Source of the DNA: Chitinasiproducens palmae
GTDB taxonomy: Bacteria > Pseudomonadota > Gammaproteobacteria > Burkholderiales > Burkholderiaceae
DNA: 64,000 bases
Direction of reading: 5' to 3'
NCBI RefSeq assembly: GCF_900095735.1
Contig: NZ_FNLO01000016.1
Coordinates: 49,762 to 113,761, forward strand
Numbering within the stretch: position 1 is the first letter of the stretch; each line of letters opens with the position of its first letter. The translations under genes and the position numbers were made by a program. A model generated the notes under the pieces. It searched no databases, was not told the origin of the DNA, and saw only the letters and a list, made by a program, of their open reading frames with translations. This document shows, in pieces, positions 11,665 to 20,828 of this stretch.

Positions 11665-12371
11665 CACGACTGCTTGCGGTACGGAACGTCGAAGCGTCGT
11701 ACGGCGCCAGCCAGGCCCTGTTCGGGATCGATTTCGACGTCGACGAAGGACAGTTCGTGACCCTGCTCGGCCGCAACGGCATGGGCAAGTCCACGACCGT
11801 GAAGACGCTGACCGGACTGCTGCGCCCGACGCGCGGCACCATCGTTCTCGACGGCCAACCCGTCCATGCACGAGCCTCGCATGTGGTGGCGCGAGCCGGT
11901 GTCGGCCTGGTGCCCGAGGGCCGCCACGTGTTTCCGACGCTCACGGTGCGCGAGAATCTGGTGGCGACGGCACACAACCGGCAGCGCAGCACGACGCCCT
12001 GGACGCTCGAACGCGTCTACCGCTTCTTCCCGCGACTGCGCGAGCGCGAACGCAACCTGGCCGCCAATCTATCGGGTGGCGAACAGCAGATGCTCGCGAT
12101 CGGCCGGGCGCTGATGACCAATCCACGACTGTTGATCCTGGACGAGGCGACGGAAGGCCTGGCGCCGCTGATCCGGGAGGAAATCTGGCGTTGCCTGGCC
12201 GAGCTCAAACAGACCGGCTTGGCTATCATCTGCATCGACAAGCACCTCGCGCCGCAGCTCGCGCTTGCCGATCGTCACTACGTGTTGGCGAAGGGACGCG
12301 TGGCATGGCGCGGCACGTCCGCCGAACTGCGGGCGCAGGCCGAGCGCCTGCGCAGCCACCTCAGCATCTAG
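11661..12371 (+). CDS. livF: ABC transporter ATP-binding protein, LivF family
   Basis: A 236-residue ATPase, second nucleotide-binding subunit of the importer. Walker A is GRNGMGKST, the signature is LSGGEQQMLAIGRAL and Walker B is RLLILDEATEGL. The expected switch His is replaced by a Lys-His pair in CIDKHL, where LivF proteins usually read VEQN. The ATG at 11661 is chosen because it overlaps the livG stop (ATGA) and gives the family's normal length; the frame is open further upstream only as overlap with livG. Confidence 0.92.
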   Translation: MTRLLAVRNVEASYGASQALFGIDFDVDEGQFVTLLGRNGMGKSTTVKTLTGLLRPTRGTIVLDGQPVHARASHVVARAGVGLVPEGRHVFPTLTVRENLVATAHNRQRSTTPWTLERVYRFFPRLRERERNLAANLSGGEQQMLAIGRALMTNPRLLILDEATEGLAPLIREEIWRCLAELKQTGLAIICIDKHLAPQLALADRHYVLAKGRVAWRGTSAELRAQAERLRSHLSI

Positions 12372-12393
12372 CCACGCCCCTCGCGTTCACGCC

Positions 12394-13269
12394 ATGCCTT
12401 TCGATCTGACCTTCGCCGATCTCGCCGCGCGCGCGGTGCAATACAACGCGCGCGCTTCGGTCGCCGACTTCGACGCCGAGATGGCAAGCTATGCCGCGTT
12501 GGCGGCGCGCGCCCGGGCCGCGTGTCCGGGCATCCTCGACCTGCCATACGGCATGGGGCGGGATGAACGGCTCGACCTGTTTCCTGTGCAAGCCGCGCGA
12601 CAGCCGGCGCCGCTGCTCGTCTTCGTGCATGGCGGCTACTGGCGCTCGCAGCGCAAGGAAGACGCCTGTTCGATGGTCCGCGCCTTCACTCACGCCGGGG
12701 TGGCGGTGGCGGTGGTCGAATACACGCTGCTGCCGGAGGCCACGCTGGCCGAAGTGGTGCGCGAGATACGCAGCGCGGTGGCATGGCTGTATCACAACGC
12801 GCGCACCTATGGCGCCGATCCGGAGCGGATACATGTCTGCGGCAGTTCCGCCGGCGCGCATCTCGCGGCGATGCTGCTGGCCGACACGTGGCAGGCCAGC
12901 TACCGCCTGCCGCAGGACGTCATCAAGGGCATCGTCGGGTTGAGCGGGCTGTACGACATACGGCCACTCTGCGACATCGGCGTCAACGACTGGCTGCGGC
13001 TGCATGTAGAGCAGGCCGCCGCGCTCAGCCCGGCGCTGCACCTGCCGGCGTCCGCCCCCGACGTCGTGCTCTGCGTGGGCGGACTGGAAACCGACGGTTT
13101 CCGCCACCAGACATTCGATTTCCACGCGCGGCTGCGTGCGCGGGGCCTGCCTGTGCAACTGGTCGACAACACGCACTGCAATCACTTCAACCTGGTCAGC
13201 GAACTGGCCGAACCGGAGTCCGCGCTGTTTCGCGCGACGATCGGCATGATCGGCAATACGCCCGTCTAG
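12394..13269 (+). CDS. alpha/beta hydrolase, kynurenine-formamidase-like
   Basis: A 291-residue alpha/beta hydrolase with the oxyanion motif HGGYW (79-83), nucleophile Ser152 in GSSAG, a likely acid Asp234 in GGLETDGF and catalytic His264 in CNHFN. HGGXW plus this spacing is the pattern of the eukaryotic-type arylformamidases that deformylate N-formylkynurenine, and also of some carbamate and ester hydrolases. As last gene of the operon, 22 bases after livF, it probably prepares an imported substrate for the 3-hydroxyanthranilate pathway. No kynureninase or kynurenine 3-monooxygenase is present in the window, so the exact substrate is open. Confidence 0.8.
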   Translation: MPFDLTFADLAARAVQYNARASVADFDAEMASYAALAARARAACPGILDLPYGMGRDERLDLFPVQAARQPAPLLVFVHGGYWRSQRKEDACSMVRAFTHAGVAVAVVEYTLLPEATLAEVVREIRSAVAWLYHNARTYGADPERIHVCGSSAGAHLAAMLLADTWQASYRLPQDVIKGIVGLSGLYDIRPLCDIGVNDWLRLHVEQAAALSPALHLPASAPDVVLCVGGLETDGFRHQTFDFHARLRARGLPVQLVDNTHCNHFNLVSELAEPESALFRATIGMIGNTPV

Positions 13270-13665
13270 CGATCGACCGCGCCGTGGATCAATGCGGCGA
13301 CAAACGGTTTGCGATCCATCGGAAGCGCCGCCCGGCCGCGCGCCTGCATGCGCCCATATGCGTCAGTGCCGGGCGGATGCCAATCATCGCCTGCTTTGGA
13401 GGTCGAAGGCATAGCGGCCTTCGTTGCGTCTCGCAGTGACGCCGCCGACACGCTGCGGAATGGTTTTGGCGGGCGAACAAACCGTCGCGGTACCCTGCCA
13501 GCGACGGCGGACGCAATGCGTGTTCGCCGATGTTCGCTGGTGTCCGAATGGGTTCGCATGAACGCAGCGGACGCGCTGCGCCGCCGTTCGAGGCGAGACG
13601 TCGGCTGAGCGTGCTTGAGCGTGCCTGCCGGGTGCTCAGGCGCGCGAACATGCCTGAGAGCCTGT
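13270..13665. other. intergenic region between the catabolic operon and the transposase-like gene
   Basis: About 400 bases between convergent genes. Short frames on both strands give Arg/Ala-rich products without family resemblance. I see no clear terminator hairpin with a T tract and no terminal inverted repeat belonging to a mobile element. Confidence 0.5.
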
Positions 13666-14379
13666 CTAAGCGTCGTCGCCCGATACCCGGCGCGCGGCGC
13701 CGGGGCGGCGGCCGCGCGGTAGCGGCGCCGCGCGGCGGCTTGCCTGGCGACCGTGGCGGGCCAGGAACGCCTCGCTGGCCAACGCCCAGCCTTTCTCCGT
13801 CGCCTGCTCAATCTCGTGCCGCGCTGCCGCGTCGACTGGCTGCTCCGCCGCGTCACGATAGGCGCGCTGCCGTTCGAACGGCGTATTGCCGAGCGACCAG
13901 TACAGCGCATGGTCCACGACCAGCGGGTCGACCGTCAGGCCGACGTGGTGCGCATGGCTGGACCAGCGATACGCAGCAGCCTCGGCCGCAAGCCCGCGCT
14001 CGGCGGCAGCCGCCTCGATGCCACGCGAGCACAGCAATAGATAACGCTCGGGTTCCAGCACGGTTGCACGGTAGCGGCTCTCCCATAACGAGCCCTCGCG
14101 CCCGTGGCGACGATTGAAGTAGCTGACATAGCGACGCCCAACCGCCTGCACGAGCGCGGACATCGCGCGCGCGTCGGGCGGCGTTCCCAGCCACCGCACC
14201 GAGTCGTCGAGCAGGACATAAGCATGCAGCGCCACGCGTGTCTGCGCCACGCTCTCCCGCAGGCAGCCTAGAAAGCGCTGCCGATCGGCATCGTCGATGA
14301 AGGCGGCCCTGCCGTCGGGTGTGCGCAGGACGACGTGCTGTGGCAGTCCCGGAATGTACAGACGCGGCAGGCGGGCCAT
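13666..14379 (-). CDS. REP-associated tyrosine transposase (RAYT / IS200-like Y1) relative, catalytically degenerate
   Basis: A 237-residue protein that aligns by eye with chromosomal REP-associated Y1 transposases: the start MARLPRLYIPGLPQHVVLR, then LHAYVLL, GRRYVSYFNRRHGREGSLWESRYRA, AYRWSSHAHHVG and a C-terminal LYWSLGNTPFERQRAYR. The family catalytic HUH motif (typically PNHVHLL) reads DDSVRWL here, so both metal-binding histidines are gone. The RYIE segment reads RGIE. The reading frame is nevertheless full length and uninterrupted. No inverted repeats flank it. It may be a domesticated DNA-binding protein kept next to gltB/dgt, or a gene in slow decay. Confidence 0.82.
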   Translation of the reverse strand: MARLPRLYIPGLPQHVVLRTPDGRAAFIDDADRQRFLGCLRESVAQTRVALHAYVLLDDSVRWLGTPPDARAMSALVQAVGRRYVSYFNRRHGREGSLWESRYRATVLEPERYLLLCSRGIEAAAAERGLAAEAAAYRWSSHAHHVGLTVDPLVVDHALYWSLGNTPFERQRAYRDAAEQPVDAAARHEIEQATEKGWALASEAFLARHGRQASRRAAPLPRGRRPGAARRVSGDDA

Positions 14380-14860
14380 GGCAACGGAGCGTCGGCTCGG
14401 AATGGCGGGAAAGCCGTCATCTTACGGCAACGGCGCCGGCCCTCGGATCATGGCGCCGGTCCAGCGGGCGCAGCAGGGCCAGCGGCCCCGCATGCCACGG
14501 CCAGGCTTGCAGGCGAGGACTTTCGCGGCTTCTTCACCGGCCGTGCAGCGCGCCTGGCCTCGGCGGTCTGGGACCGAAAGGGGGACGCGGACAGACAGTG
14601 CGCCCGGCGGTTTCTCACCGGGAAACCGGCAAGCACGGAGAACGGGGATGGGGACGGGCTGGCGGGGGCCCTGGAGGCGGAGGGGTGACGGCATCGCGAC
14701 GGTATCGCAAGGCAATTGGCGTCCGCCACCGTCCCCGCCGTCCGCCTCTGCCGTCCGCCTCTGCCCCGTTCACCTCTGCCGCCGACCTCTATCGCGCGTT
14801 TCGTATGGTGACGGCACCGCCCCCACTCATGCTCACGGCGCCCGCGGCGCTGGCGGCGAA
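14380..14860. other. intergenic region upstream of the transposase-like gene
   Basis: About 480 bases with no recognised gene. It holds a perfect 13-bp tandem duplication (CCGTCCGCCTCTG at 14738-14750 and 14751-14763) inside a C/T-rich stretch. Frames on both strands are low complexity. It must contain the promoter of the transposase-like gene, and the 3' end of dgt abuts it. Confidence 0.5.
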
Positions 14861-16045
14861 TCAGTCGTTGTCGACGACGAACAGTCGCCTATATTCCTTC
14901 AGCGCATACCGATCCGTCATGCCGGCGATGTAGTGCGCAATCAACCTGGGCTGGTCGCCCTGGATGTGGCTGTGGCCCAGACGGTACTCGGGCGGCAACA
15001 GGCGCGGATCGTCGATGAACGCGTCGAACAGGCCGCGCACCACGCGGCGCGCCTTGCTCGTCATGCGCATCACCCGGAAATGCCGATACAGATTGGCCAT
15101 CAGAAACTGCTTCAACTGACGTCCCTGGGTGGCAATGGGCTCGCTGTGCGCCACGACCGGCGGCAGCGCTCGCACCGCCTCGACCGATGCGGGCGCGTGC
15201 TCGCGCAAGCGCGTGGCCGTTTCCGCGATCAGGTCGGCGATCAGCGTGTTGATCATCGCGCGAACCGTCTCGTGAATCAGCCGGCGTCCCGGCAGCTCGC
15301 CATATTGCGCGCGTGCTCGCGTGTAGTGGTCTCGCCAGAGATCGACCGCTTCCAACTGCTCGAGACGCAGCAGGCCGGAGCGCAAGCCATCGTCGATGTC
15401 GTGATTGTTGTACGCGATCTCGTCGGCAAGATTGGCGATCTGCGCCTCGACCGTCGGCTGCCGACCGAGCAGAAACCGCTCGGCGACATCGCCCAGGCGG
15501 CGCGCATTCTCGCGCGAACAGTGCTTGAGAATGCCTTCGCGCGTCTCGTAGCTCAGGTTCAGGCCATCGAACGCCGCGTAGCGCTCCTCCAGCTCGTCGA
15601 CCACCGCCAGGCTTTGCAGGTTGTGCTCGAAGCCACCATGGTCGCGCATGCATTCATTCAGCACGTCCTGCCCGGCATGCCCGAATGGCGTGTGCCCGAG
15701 ATCGTGCGCCAGCGAGATTGCCTCGACCAGATCCTCGTTGACATGCAGTCCACGCGCGATCGACCGTGCGATCTGCGCCACCTCGAGACTGTGCGTGAGA
15801 CGCGTGCGGAACAGATCGCCTTCGTGATTCACGAAGACCTGGGTCTTGTATTCCAGGCGCCGGAAGGCGGCCGAATGGATAATGCGGTCGCGATCCCGCT
15901 GGAACGCGGTGCGGGTAGGCGCCGGCGGTTCGGCATGGCGCCGGCCGCGGCTGGCATCGGAACGCGCCGCATACGGCGCAAGCTGGCTTTCGTAGGTGGC
16001 GCCCGGAAGCAGGCCGGCCAATGGCGCCGTGGTTCGATCGTTCAA
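14861..16045 (-). CDS. dgt: deoxyguanosinetriphosphate triphosphohydrolase-like protein
   Basis: A 394-residue HD-domain phosphohydrolase that removes triphosphate from dGTP or other dNTPs and so helps set nucleotide pools. Metal-site motifs are RLTHSLEV near residue 83, [15 protein letters not shown] near 112 and [12 protein letters not shown] near 208. The length matches the type 2 (dGTPase-like) family. The ATG follows aroB by about 60 bases on the same strand, which is the usual aroK-aroB-dgt order of this family of bacteria. Confidence 0.95.
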   Translation of the reverse strand: MNDRTTAPLAGLLPGATYESQLAPYAARSDASRGRRHAEPPAPTRTAFQRDRDRIIHSAAFRRLEYKTQVFVNHEGDLFRTRLTHSLEVAQIARSIARGLHVNEDLVEAISLAHDLGHTPFGHAGQDVLNECMRDHGGFEHNLQSLAVVDELEERYAAFDGLNLSYETREGILKHCSRENARRLGDVAERFLLGRQPTVEAQIANLADEIAYNNHDIDDGLRSGLLRLEQLEAVDLWRDHYTRARAQYGELPGRRLIHETVRAMINTLIADLIAETATRLREHAPASVEAVRALPPVVAHSEPIATQGRQLKQFLMANLYRHFRVMRMTSKARRVVRGLFDAFIDDPRLLPPEYRLGHSHIQGDQPRLIAHYIAGMTDRYALKEYRRLFVVDND

Positions 16046-16109
16046 TGCGCGAATCCTCCGTTACTCTCCGGTGCAAGCCGCGCGCCAGCGGCGTGCGCGC
16101 GGCGCCGGG

Positions 16110-17186
16110 TCAACTGGTGGTGGCCAGCGTGGCGCGCAACTCGTCCTCCGGAACACGCGTGATGACCGCCTCGCCAAGCGACTTCAGCAACACGAAGCGG
16201 ATGTCGCCGCCCTCGGCCTTCTTGTCGCCCTGCATCAGCTCGATGTAGCGGTCCTCGCCCAGCTTCGGCGCCCGGCTCGGCAGGCCTGCCGCCTCGACGA
16301 GGCGACGCAGGCGGTCCCCGTCGGCATCGGCCAGCAGACCCAACCGGGCCGACAGGTCGGCCGCCATCACCATGCCGCAGCCGACGGCCTCGCCGTGCAG
16401 CCATTCACCGTAGCCCAGGCCCGCCTCGATCGCATGACCGAACGTGTGCCCGAGGTTCAGGATCGCACGCAGACCGCTTTCGCGCTCGTCCTCGGCCACC
16501 ACGCGCGCCTTCACCTCGCACGAGCGGCGCACCGCCTCGGCCAGCGTGTCCGTGTCGCCTCGCAGCAGATCCGGCAGCGCGTCCTCGACCCAATCGACGA
16601 AGCCGGCGTCGGCAACGGCGGCCGTCTTGATGATCTCGGCGATGCCGGCCGAAATCTCGCGCGAGGGCAGCGTGGCCAGCGTGCCGACGTCGGCGAAGAC
16701 GGCTTCGGGCTGGTAGAACGCGCCGATCATGTTCTTGCCCAGCGGATGGTTGATGCCCGTCTTGCCGCCGACCGAGGAATCGACCTGCGCGAGCAGCGTG
16801 GTCGGCACCTGCACGAACGGGACGCCACGCATGTAGGTCGCGGCCGCGAAGCCGGTCATGTCGCCGACCACCCCGCCCCCGAGCGCGAGCAGCGTGGTCT
16901 TGCGATCGGCGCGTCCCGCCAGCAGGGCGTCGAAGATCAGGTTGAGCGTTTCCCAGTGCTTGAACTGTTCGCCATCGGGCAGGACGATGGTCGACACCTG
17001 CTTGCCGACGGCGCGCAGCGCCGCTTCCAGCCGGCCGGCGTAGTGCGGCCCGACCGTCGTGTTGGTGACGATCACGGCCGACGGTCCGGCGACGTGCGCG
17101 GCGATCAGGTCGCCCCGATCGATCAGATCGACGCCGATGTGAATCGGGTAGCTGCGTTGTCCGAGATCGACCTGGAGAGAAAGCAT
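16110..17186 (-). CDS. aroB: 3-dehydroquinate synthase
   Basis: A 358-residue NAD- and zinc-dependent enzyme that cyclises DAHP to 3-dehydroquinate, the second step of the shikimate pathway. Conserved blocks are [56 protein letters not shown] and [12 protein letters not shown], the last containing zinc-binding histidines. Nine bases separate it from aroK upstream, so the two are one transcription unit. Confidence 0.97.
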   Translation of the reverse strand: MLSLQVDLGQRSYPIHIGVDLIDRGDLIAAHVAGPSAVIVTNTTVGPHYAGRLEAALRAVGKQVSTIVLPDGEQFKHWETLNLIFDALLAGRADRKTTLLALGGGVVGDMTGFAAATYMRGVPFVQVPTTLLAQVDSSVGGKTGINHPLGKNMIGAFYQPEAVFADVGTLATLPSREISAGIAEIIKTAAVADAGFVDWVEDALPDLLRGDTDTLAEAVRRSCEVKARVVAEDERESGLRAILNLGHTFGHAIEAGLGYGEWLHGEAVGCGMVMAADLSARLGLLADADGDRLRRLVEAAGLPSRAPKLGEDRYIELMQGDKKAEGGDIRFVLLKSLGEAVITRVPEDELRATLATTS

Positions 17187-17195
17187 GCTGTTCGC

Positions 17196-17915
17196 CTAGC
17201 GTGTGGGTTGCGTGCCGTCCTGGGGCGCCTCCACGACGCCGGCAAGTTCGAGCTGCATCAGGACGGTGTTGGCGAGACTGTTGACCGACGGCCGGCCGGT
17301 CTCGACGATGAAATCGGCGCACTGCCGATAGATGGGATCGCGCTGCTTGAACAGCGCAACGAGCTTGCCGCGCGGATCCTCGGTCTGCAACAACGGCCGG
17401 TTGCGATCGTGACGGGTGCGCAACCACAGATCATGCGGATTGGCGCGCAGGTAGACGACCACGCCGCGCTCGCGCAGCCGCTGGCGATTCTCGTCGCGCA
17501 GCACCGCGCCACCGCCCGTCGCGAGCACGATGCCGGAAAGCGATGACAGTTCGTCGATCATCTGCGCTTCGCGCTGGCGAAAACCTGCCTCGCCCTCGTG
17601 CTCGAAGATGACCGGCACGCGCACGCCCAACCTCGTCTCCAGTTCGAGATCCGAGTCGTAGAACGTGCGTTCCAGTCTTCTCGCCAGCGCGCGGCCGACC
17701 GTTGTCTTGCCCGCGCCCATCAAGCCGATCAAGAAGACGTTCTGCCCGAACGATGATTGGCGCAAGTCAGCTCCGGATAGCACGGACGGCCGAACGCCCG
17801 CGTCGTCGAGGCCGCGGCGGCGGCCGGGGCTTGGCAGCTTACGGGCTTGCGCGCCGCTTGTCGAGTCGGCGCGGGCCGCGCTCGCCGCACGCGTGTTGGC
17901 ATCGTCGTTTTGCAT
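17196..17915 (-). CDS. aroK: shikimate kinase
   Basis: The enzyme phosphorylates shikimate with ATP. The catalytic domain begins at [20 protein letters not shown] (P-loop), continues through FYDSDLELE, the shikimate-binding [10 protein letters not shown] and the lid RNRPLLQT, and ends as in Burkholderia AroK. The coordinates use the first in-frame ATG (17915), which adds about 60 low-complexity residues not usual for the family. A TTG at 17763-17765 preceded by GGAG at five bases would give a 189-residue protein of normal length and may be the real start. A tandem-repeat-rich spacer separates it from pilQ. Confidence 0.92.
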   Translation of the reverse strand: MQNDDANTRAASAARADSTSGAQARKLPSPGRRRGLDDAGVRPSVLSGADLRQSSFGQNVFLIGLMGAGKTTVGRALARRLERTFYDSDLELETRLGVRVPVIFEHEGEAGFRQREAQMIDELSSLSGIVLATGGGAVLRDENRQRLRERGVVVYLRANPHDLWLRTRHDRNRPLLQTEDPRGKLVALFKQRDPIYRQCADFIVETGRPSVNSLANTVLMQLELAGVVEAPQDGTQPTR

Positions 17916-18063
17916 CGTTGGTTCGCACCGTCTTCCCGGTGACTCTGTCCGCACGCTGCATTCTACGATGCGCCGCGCTTCGCGCCCCTTTCGTACCTGC
18001 GCCCCCTTTCCACACCGTGCCTGCCCCTCGCCCGTCCTTCCCGTGCCACCGGCCCATTCTCCG

Positions 18064-18184
18064 CCCTGTCCCGACCCTGTCCCGACCCTGTCCCGACCCT
18101 GTCCCGACCCTGTCCCGACCCTGTCCCGACCCTGTCCCGACCCTGTCCCGACCCTTTCCCGACCCTTTCCCGACCCTTTCCCCG
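18064..18184. repeat. 11-bp minisatellite, about 11 units
   Basis: Eight perfect head-to-tail copies of CCCTGTCCCGA (18064-18151) are followed by two copies of CCCTTTCCCGA (18152-18173) and a degenerate last unit. The perfect identity of the first eight units suggests recent expansion and likely length variation between strains. The unit length is not a multiple of three, consistent with non-coding DNA. Confidence 0.95.
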
Positions 18185-18504
18185 CCCATCCCGCACCTGA
18201 CGAGACCTCGCCAGCCGAAGTGCGGGACTGCCTGACGGCAGGATCGACCAGTGCCGCGCGGGCTAACCGGGCTGACCGGGCTGGCACGTCTGGCGTTGGC
18301 GACATGCGCCAGTGGGCGGAGACATCCGACACGGACGAGGTTAGGGCGTACAAAGTCCGCCGACTCCGTTCGGACGCCCGGCCCGTGGCCCGCACGCGGC
18401 GGCGACGAAGCGCAGCCGGTCGCCGCCAGTCGCAGCCGGCCCCAGCAGGCAGCGCTTGCGCACGCCTTGCCGGCCAGCGAACGTCACCGGTCAATGCGCC
18501 GCCC

Positions 18505-18532
18505 CCACGATCCACGATCCACGATCCACGAT
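18505..18532. repeat. 7-bp tandem repeat, 4 units
   Basis: Four perfect copies of CCACGAT stand head to tail. They are followed directly by further short direct repeats (CGCCTTC twice, and CATGCC-type units up to about 18570). This is the second tandem array in the pilQ-aroK spacer. Confidence 0.85.
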
Positions 18533-18632
18533 CCGCCTTCCGCCTTCCGCCATGCCCATGCCCATGCCTATTCCCAATCGCCATCGCCATCGAACATGCA
18601 TCATGCGGTCCCCGGCCGATTGGCGGCAGCCA

Positions 18633-20828
18633 TCATCCGTCTGCTGCGCCCCGGCGCGGCGCGCCGTCGCGCTCATGCGAACCGGAGCCTGCGCCGGCCA
18701 CCGCGCCGGCGTCCGCCGCTCGCAGGCCCGCCGCGCCGGCATCGGTGGCATGGCTCGAATGGGTCGAGTCGGCCAGATCGGCATGGACCACCGTCGGCGT
18801 CAGGAATACGATCAGCTCGCTGTTGGCCGTACTGCGGGTCGTACGCCGAAACAGCGCACCGACCAATGGCAGCGACCCCAGTACCGGCACCCGCGCGACG
18901 TCGTTGCGCGTGTCGCGCTTGAGGATGCCGCCAATCGCGACGGTGCCGCCGCTGTCGATCTCGACCACGGTGCTGACGTGCTTGGTATTGATCGCGAGGC
19001 CCGCATCGGTGGCAGCGCCGATGCTGTCCTTCGATACGTCGACCTGCAGACTCACCTTGTCGCCCGGCATCACGTGCGGGGTGACTTCCAGCCGCAGGGA
19101 CGCCTTGCGGAACTGCACGCCGGATACGCCATTTCGAATCTTGGTCTGGTAAGGCAACTCGCTGCCCTGCTCGATGACCGCCTTGGCGCGATCCGCGGTG
19201 ACGATCCGCGGATGCGACAGCACGCGGCCGCGCCCGTCGGCTTCGAGCGCGCTGAGCTCGAGCGACAACAACGCGCCGACGCCGCTGCGCAGCAGCGTCA
19301 GGGCAACGGCGGCAGCCGGCGCGCCAATGTTCGGGGTGGCCGGCAATTGCAGCGACACGCCGTTCGGCAGCTGCAGCTGCTGGTGCCGCGGCGCGGCGCC
19401 GTCACGCTGCTTCTCGCCCGGCTCGGCGCCGCCGCTGCTGGCGGCGCCGCCAGCAGCGCCCGCGAACAGTCGCATCCCGACATCGCGTGAAAAGCCGTCC
19501 TCGGCTTCGACGATGCGTGCCTCGATCAGCACCTGTTTGACCGGGCGATCGACCGCCAGGAGCATCGCCGCAACCTGCGCGAGCCGCGCCGGCACGTCGG
19601 TGACGAACAATTGGTTGGTGCGCTCGTCGGCCGTGACGGCGCCGCGCCCCGACACCATCCGCTGAGCGCCGGCGCCGACCAGCAGGTCGCGAACCAGCGC
19701 GGCGCGTTGGTAGCGCAGCGAGAAGATACGGCTTGCCAATGGCTCCACCGCCGCGTCCCGCGCCAGCGCGTCGTGCCGCGCGCGTTCACGGGCGGCCACT
19801 TCTGCCGCGGGCGCGAGCCACAGCACGCCGCCCTGCACGGTGGCCCGCAGGCCGTGCGCATCCAACAGCGCCTGGAACGCGTCACACCACGGCACGTCGG
19901 CGAGACGCAGGGACACGCGGCCCTTGATCGATGGGCTGATCAGCATGTTGAGGCCGGTGAAGCCGGCAAACGCCTTCAGCGCCGCGCCGATCTCGGCGTC
20001 GTCCAATGCGAGCGACAGGCGTTCGCCGGGTGGCGCGGACGCGCCGCGCAGGAACGCAGCGCTGTTGCACAGGCTCGCCGTCGCCGTCGCCGTCGCCGTC
20101 GCGGCGGGTGGCTCGGTGGCGGCCTGCGTTGCTTCGCTTGCTTGCATCGCCGCGGGCGAGGCCACGATCGCCTCGCTCAGTACCGCATCACCGATAGCCA
20201 GCGCGGGCGTGCCAGTTGTTTCGCGCGGCGCGGGATCCTGCTCGTCGCAGTGATCGACGAACGGAGACGCGACGGTGGCGCTGCCCGCTGCCGTCTCACC
20301 TGCCAGCGGACTCAGCGAACCCAGGCTGGCTGCATCGGCGCGGTGCGCGCCCAAATTCGGCGGCGGGCCACCGGGGACCACGGCCGACGGATTGGCAGCG
20401 GCAGTCTCTTCTTCAGCGCTGTTCGCTGCGCCGAGCGCCAGGCTCGCCAACTCGCCATCGAAGGCCCGCGTCGCCTGGGCGTCCGAGGGTGCCGCGGCGA
20501 TCGATCGCTGGCCCGCCGCGGGCACCGCGCCCCAGTCCACTTCGCCGGCCCTTGCCAGACACCCGCCGGCCGGCAATGCAAGCAACAGACTCAACGCAGG
20601 CGCCGTGCGTACCCACTGCCGCCACTGCCGCCACTGCCGCCATCGCACCGACGCCGACAGTGGCGGCGGTGGTGGCGACAGCACTTTCAACGACACCGGC
20701 AACCACGATCGCAATGGCCATCGCGGCGGCAACAGAGATGGCAATGAAGACGGCGGCGACGTCATGCGAGGCCTGGCCTGGCACGCCGTACCGGTTGAGC
20801 GGTTAATACCGGTTGAGCGGTTAATCAT
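18633..20828 (-). CDS. pilQ: type IV pilus / competence secretin PilQ
   Basis: An outer-membrane secretin through which type IV pili or transforming DNA pass. With the ATG at 20828 it has 731 residues. A repetitive Ala/Pro-rich N-terminal third contains a signal-like hydrophobic stretch only at about residues 74-94. It is followed by an STN/N0 domain (LDDAEIGAALKAFAGFTGLN), an N1 domain and the secretin core (VLSHPRIVTADRAKAVIEQG, VEIDSGGTVAIGGIL, VPVLGSLPLVGALFR, ELIVFLTPTVV). The chosen ATG overlaps the upstream pilO stop, but later starts (ATG 20765, GTG 20648) would place the signal peptide better. Three in-frame tandem repeats lie in the N-terminal region. No AMIN domain is recognisable. 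Confidence 0.88.
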   Translation of the reverse strand: MINRSTGINRSTGTACQARPRMTSPPSSLPSLLPPRWPLRSWLPVSLKVLSPPPPPLSASVRWRQWRQWRQWVRTAPALSLLLALPAGGCLARAGEVDWGAVPAAGQRSIAAAPSDAQATRAFDGELASLALGAANSAEEETAAANPSAVVPGGPPPNLGAHRADAASLGSLSPLAGETAAGSATVASPFVDHCDEQDPAPRETTGTPALAIGDAVLSEAIVASPAAMQASEATQAATEPPAATATATATASLCNSAAFLRGASAPPGERLSLALDDAEIGAALKAFAGFTGLNMLISPSIKGRVSLRLADVPWCDAFQALLDAHGLRATVQGGVLWLAPAAEVAARERARHDALARDAAVEPLASRIFSLRYQRAALVRDLLVGAGAQRMVSGRGAVTADERTNQLFVTDVPARLAQVAAMLLAVDRPVKQVLIEARIVEAEDGFSRDVGMRLFAGAAGGAASSGGAEPGEKQRDGAAPRHQQLQLPNGVSLQLPATPNIGAPAAAVALTLLRSGVGALLSLELSALEADGRGRVLSHPRIVTADRAKAVIEQGSELPYQTKIRNGVSGVQFRKASLRLEVTPHVMPGDKVSLQVDVSKDSIGAATDAGLAINTKHVSTVVEIDSGGTVAIGGILKRDTRNDVARVPVLGSLPLVGALFRRTTRSTANSELIVFLTPTVVHADLADSTHSSHATDAGAAGLRAADAGAVAGAGSGSHERDGAPRRGAADG
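20790..20825. repeat. perfect 18-bp tandem duplication at the start of pilQ
   Basis: ACCGGTTGAGCGGTTAAT occurs twice in direct succession (20790-20807 and 20808-20825). In the pilQ frame it encodes INRSTG twice, immediately after the first Met. The duplication is exact and therefore probably recent. Confidence 0.95.

Larger units (their letters stand above)
17916..18632. other. repeat-rich spacer between pilQ and aroK
   Basis: About 720 bases lie between the pilQ stop and the aroK start. In related genomes this spacer is short. It is dominated by simple tandem repeats (11-bp, 7-bp and short CCATGC-type units) and the frames that cross it translate into repetitive Gly/Arg or Pro/Ser strings. 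I regard it as non-coding. The aroK-aroB promoter, if separate from the pil genes, must be here. Confidence 0.55.

Noticed and set aside
11661..12371. livF considered defective because the switch His region reads CIDKHL
   Set aside because: A histidine is still present one position away and Walker A, signature and Walker B are intact; LivF-family proteins often differ here.
13666..14379. Transposase-like gene considered as part of an active insertion sequence
   Set aside because: No terminal repeats, no target duplication, and the catalytic HUH histidines are absent.
18064..18184. Tandem array considered as a CRISPR array
   Set aside because: Units of 11 bp are directly adjacent without spacers and no cas genes are present.
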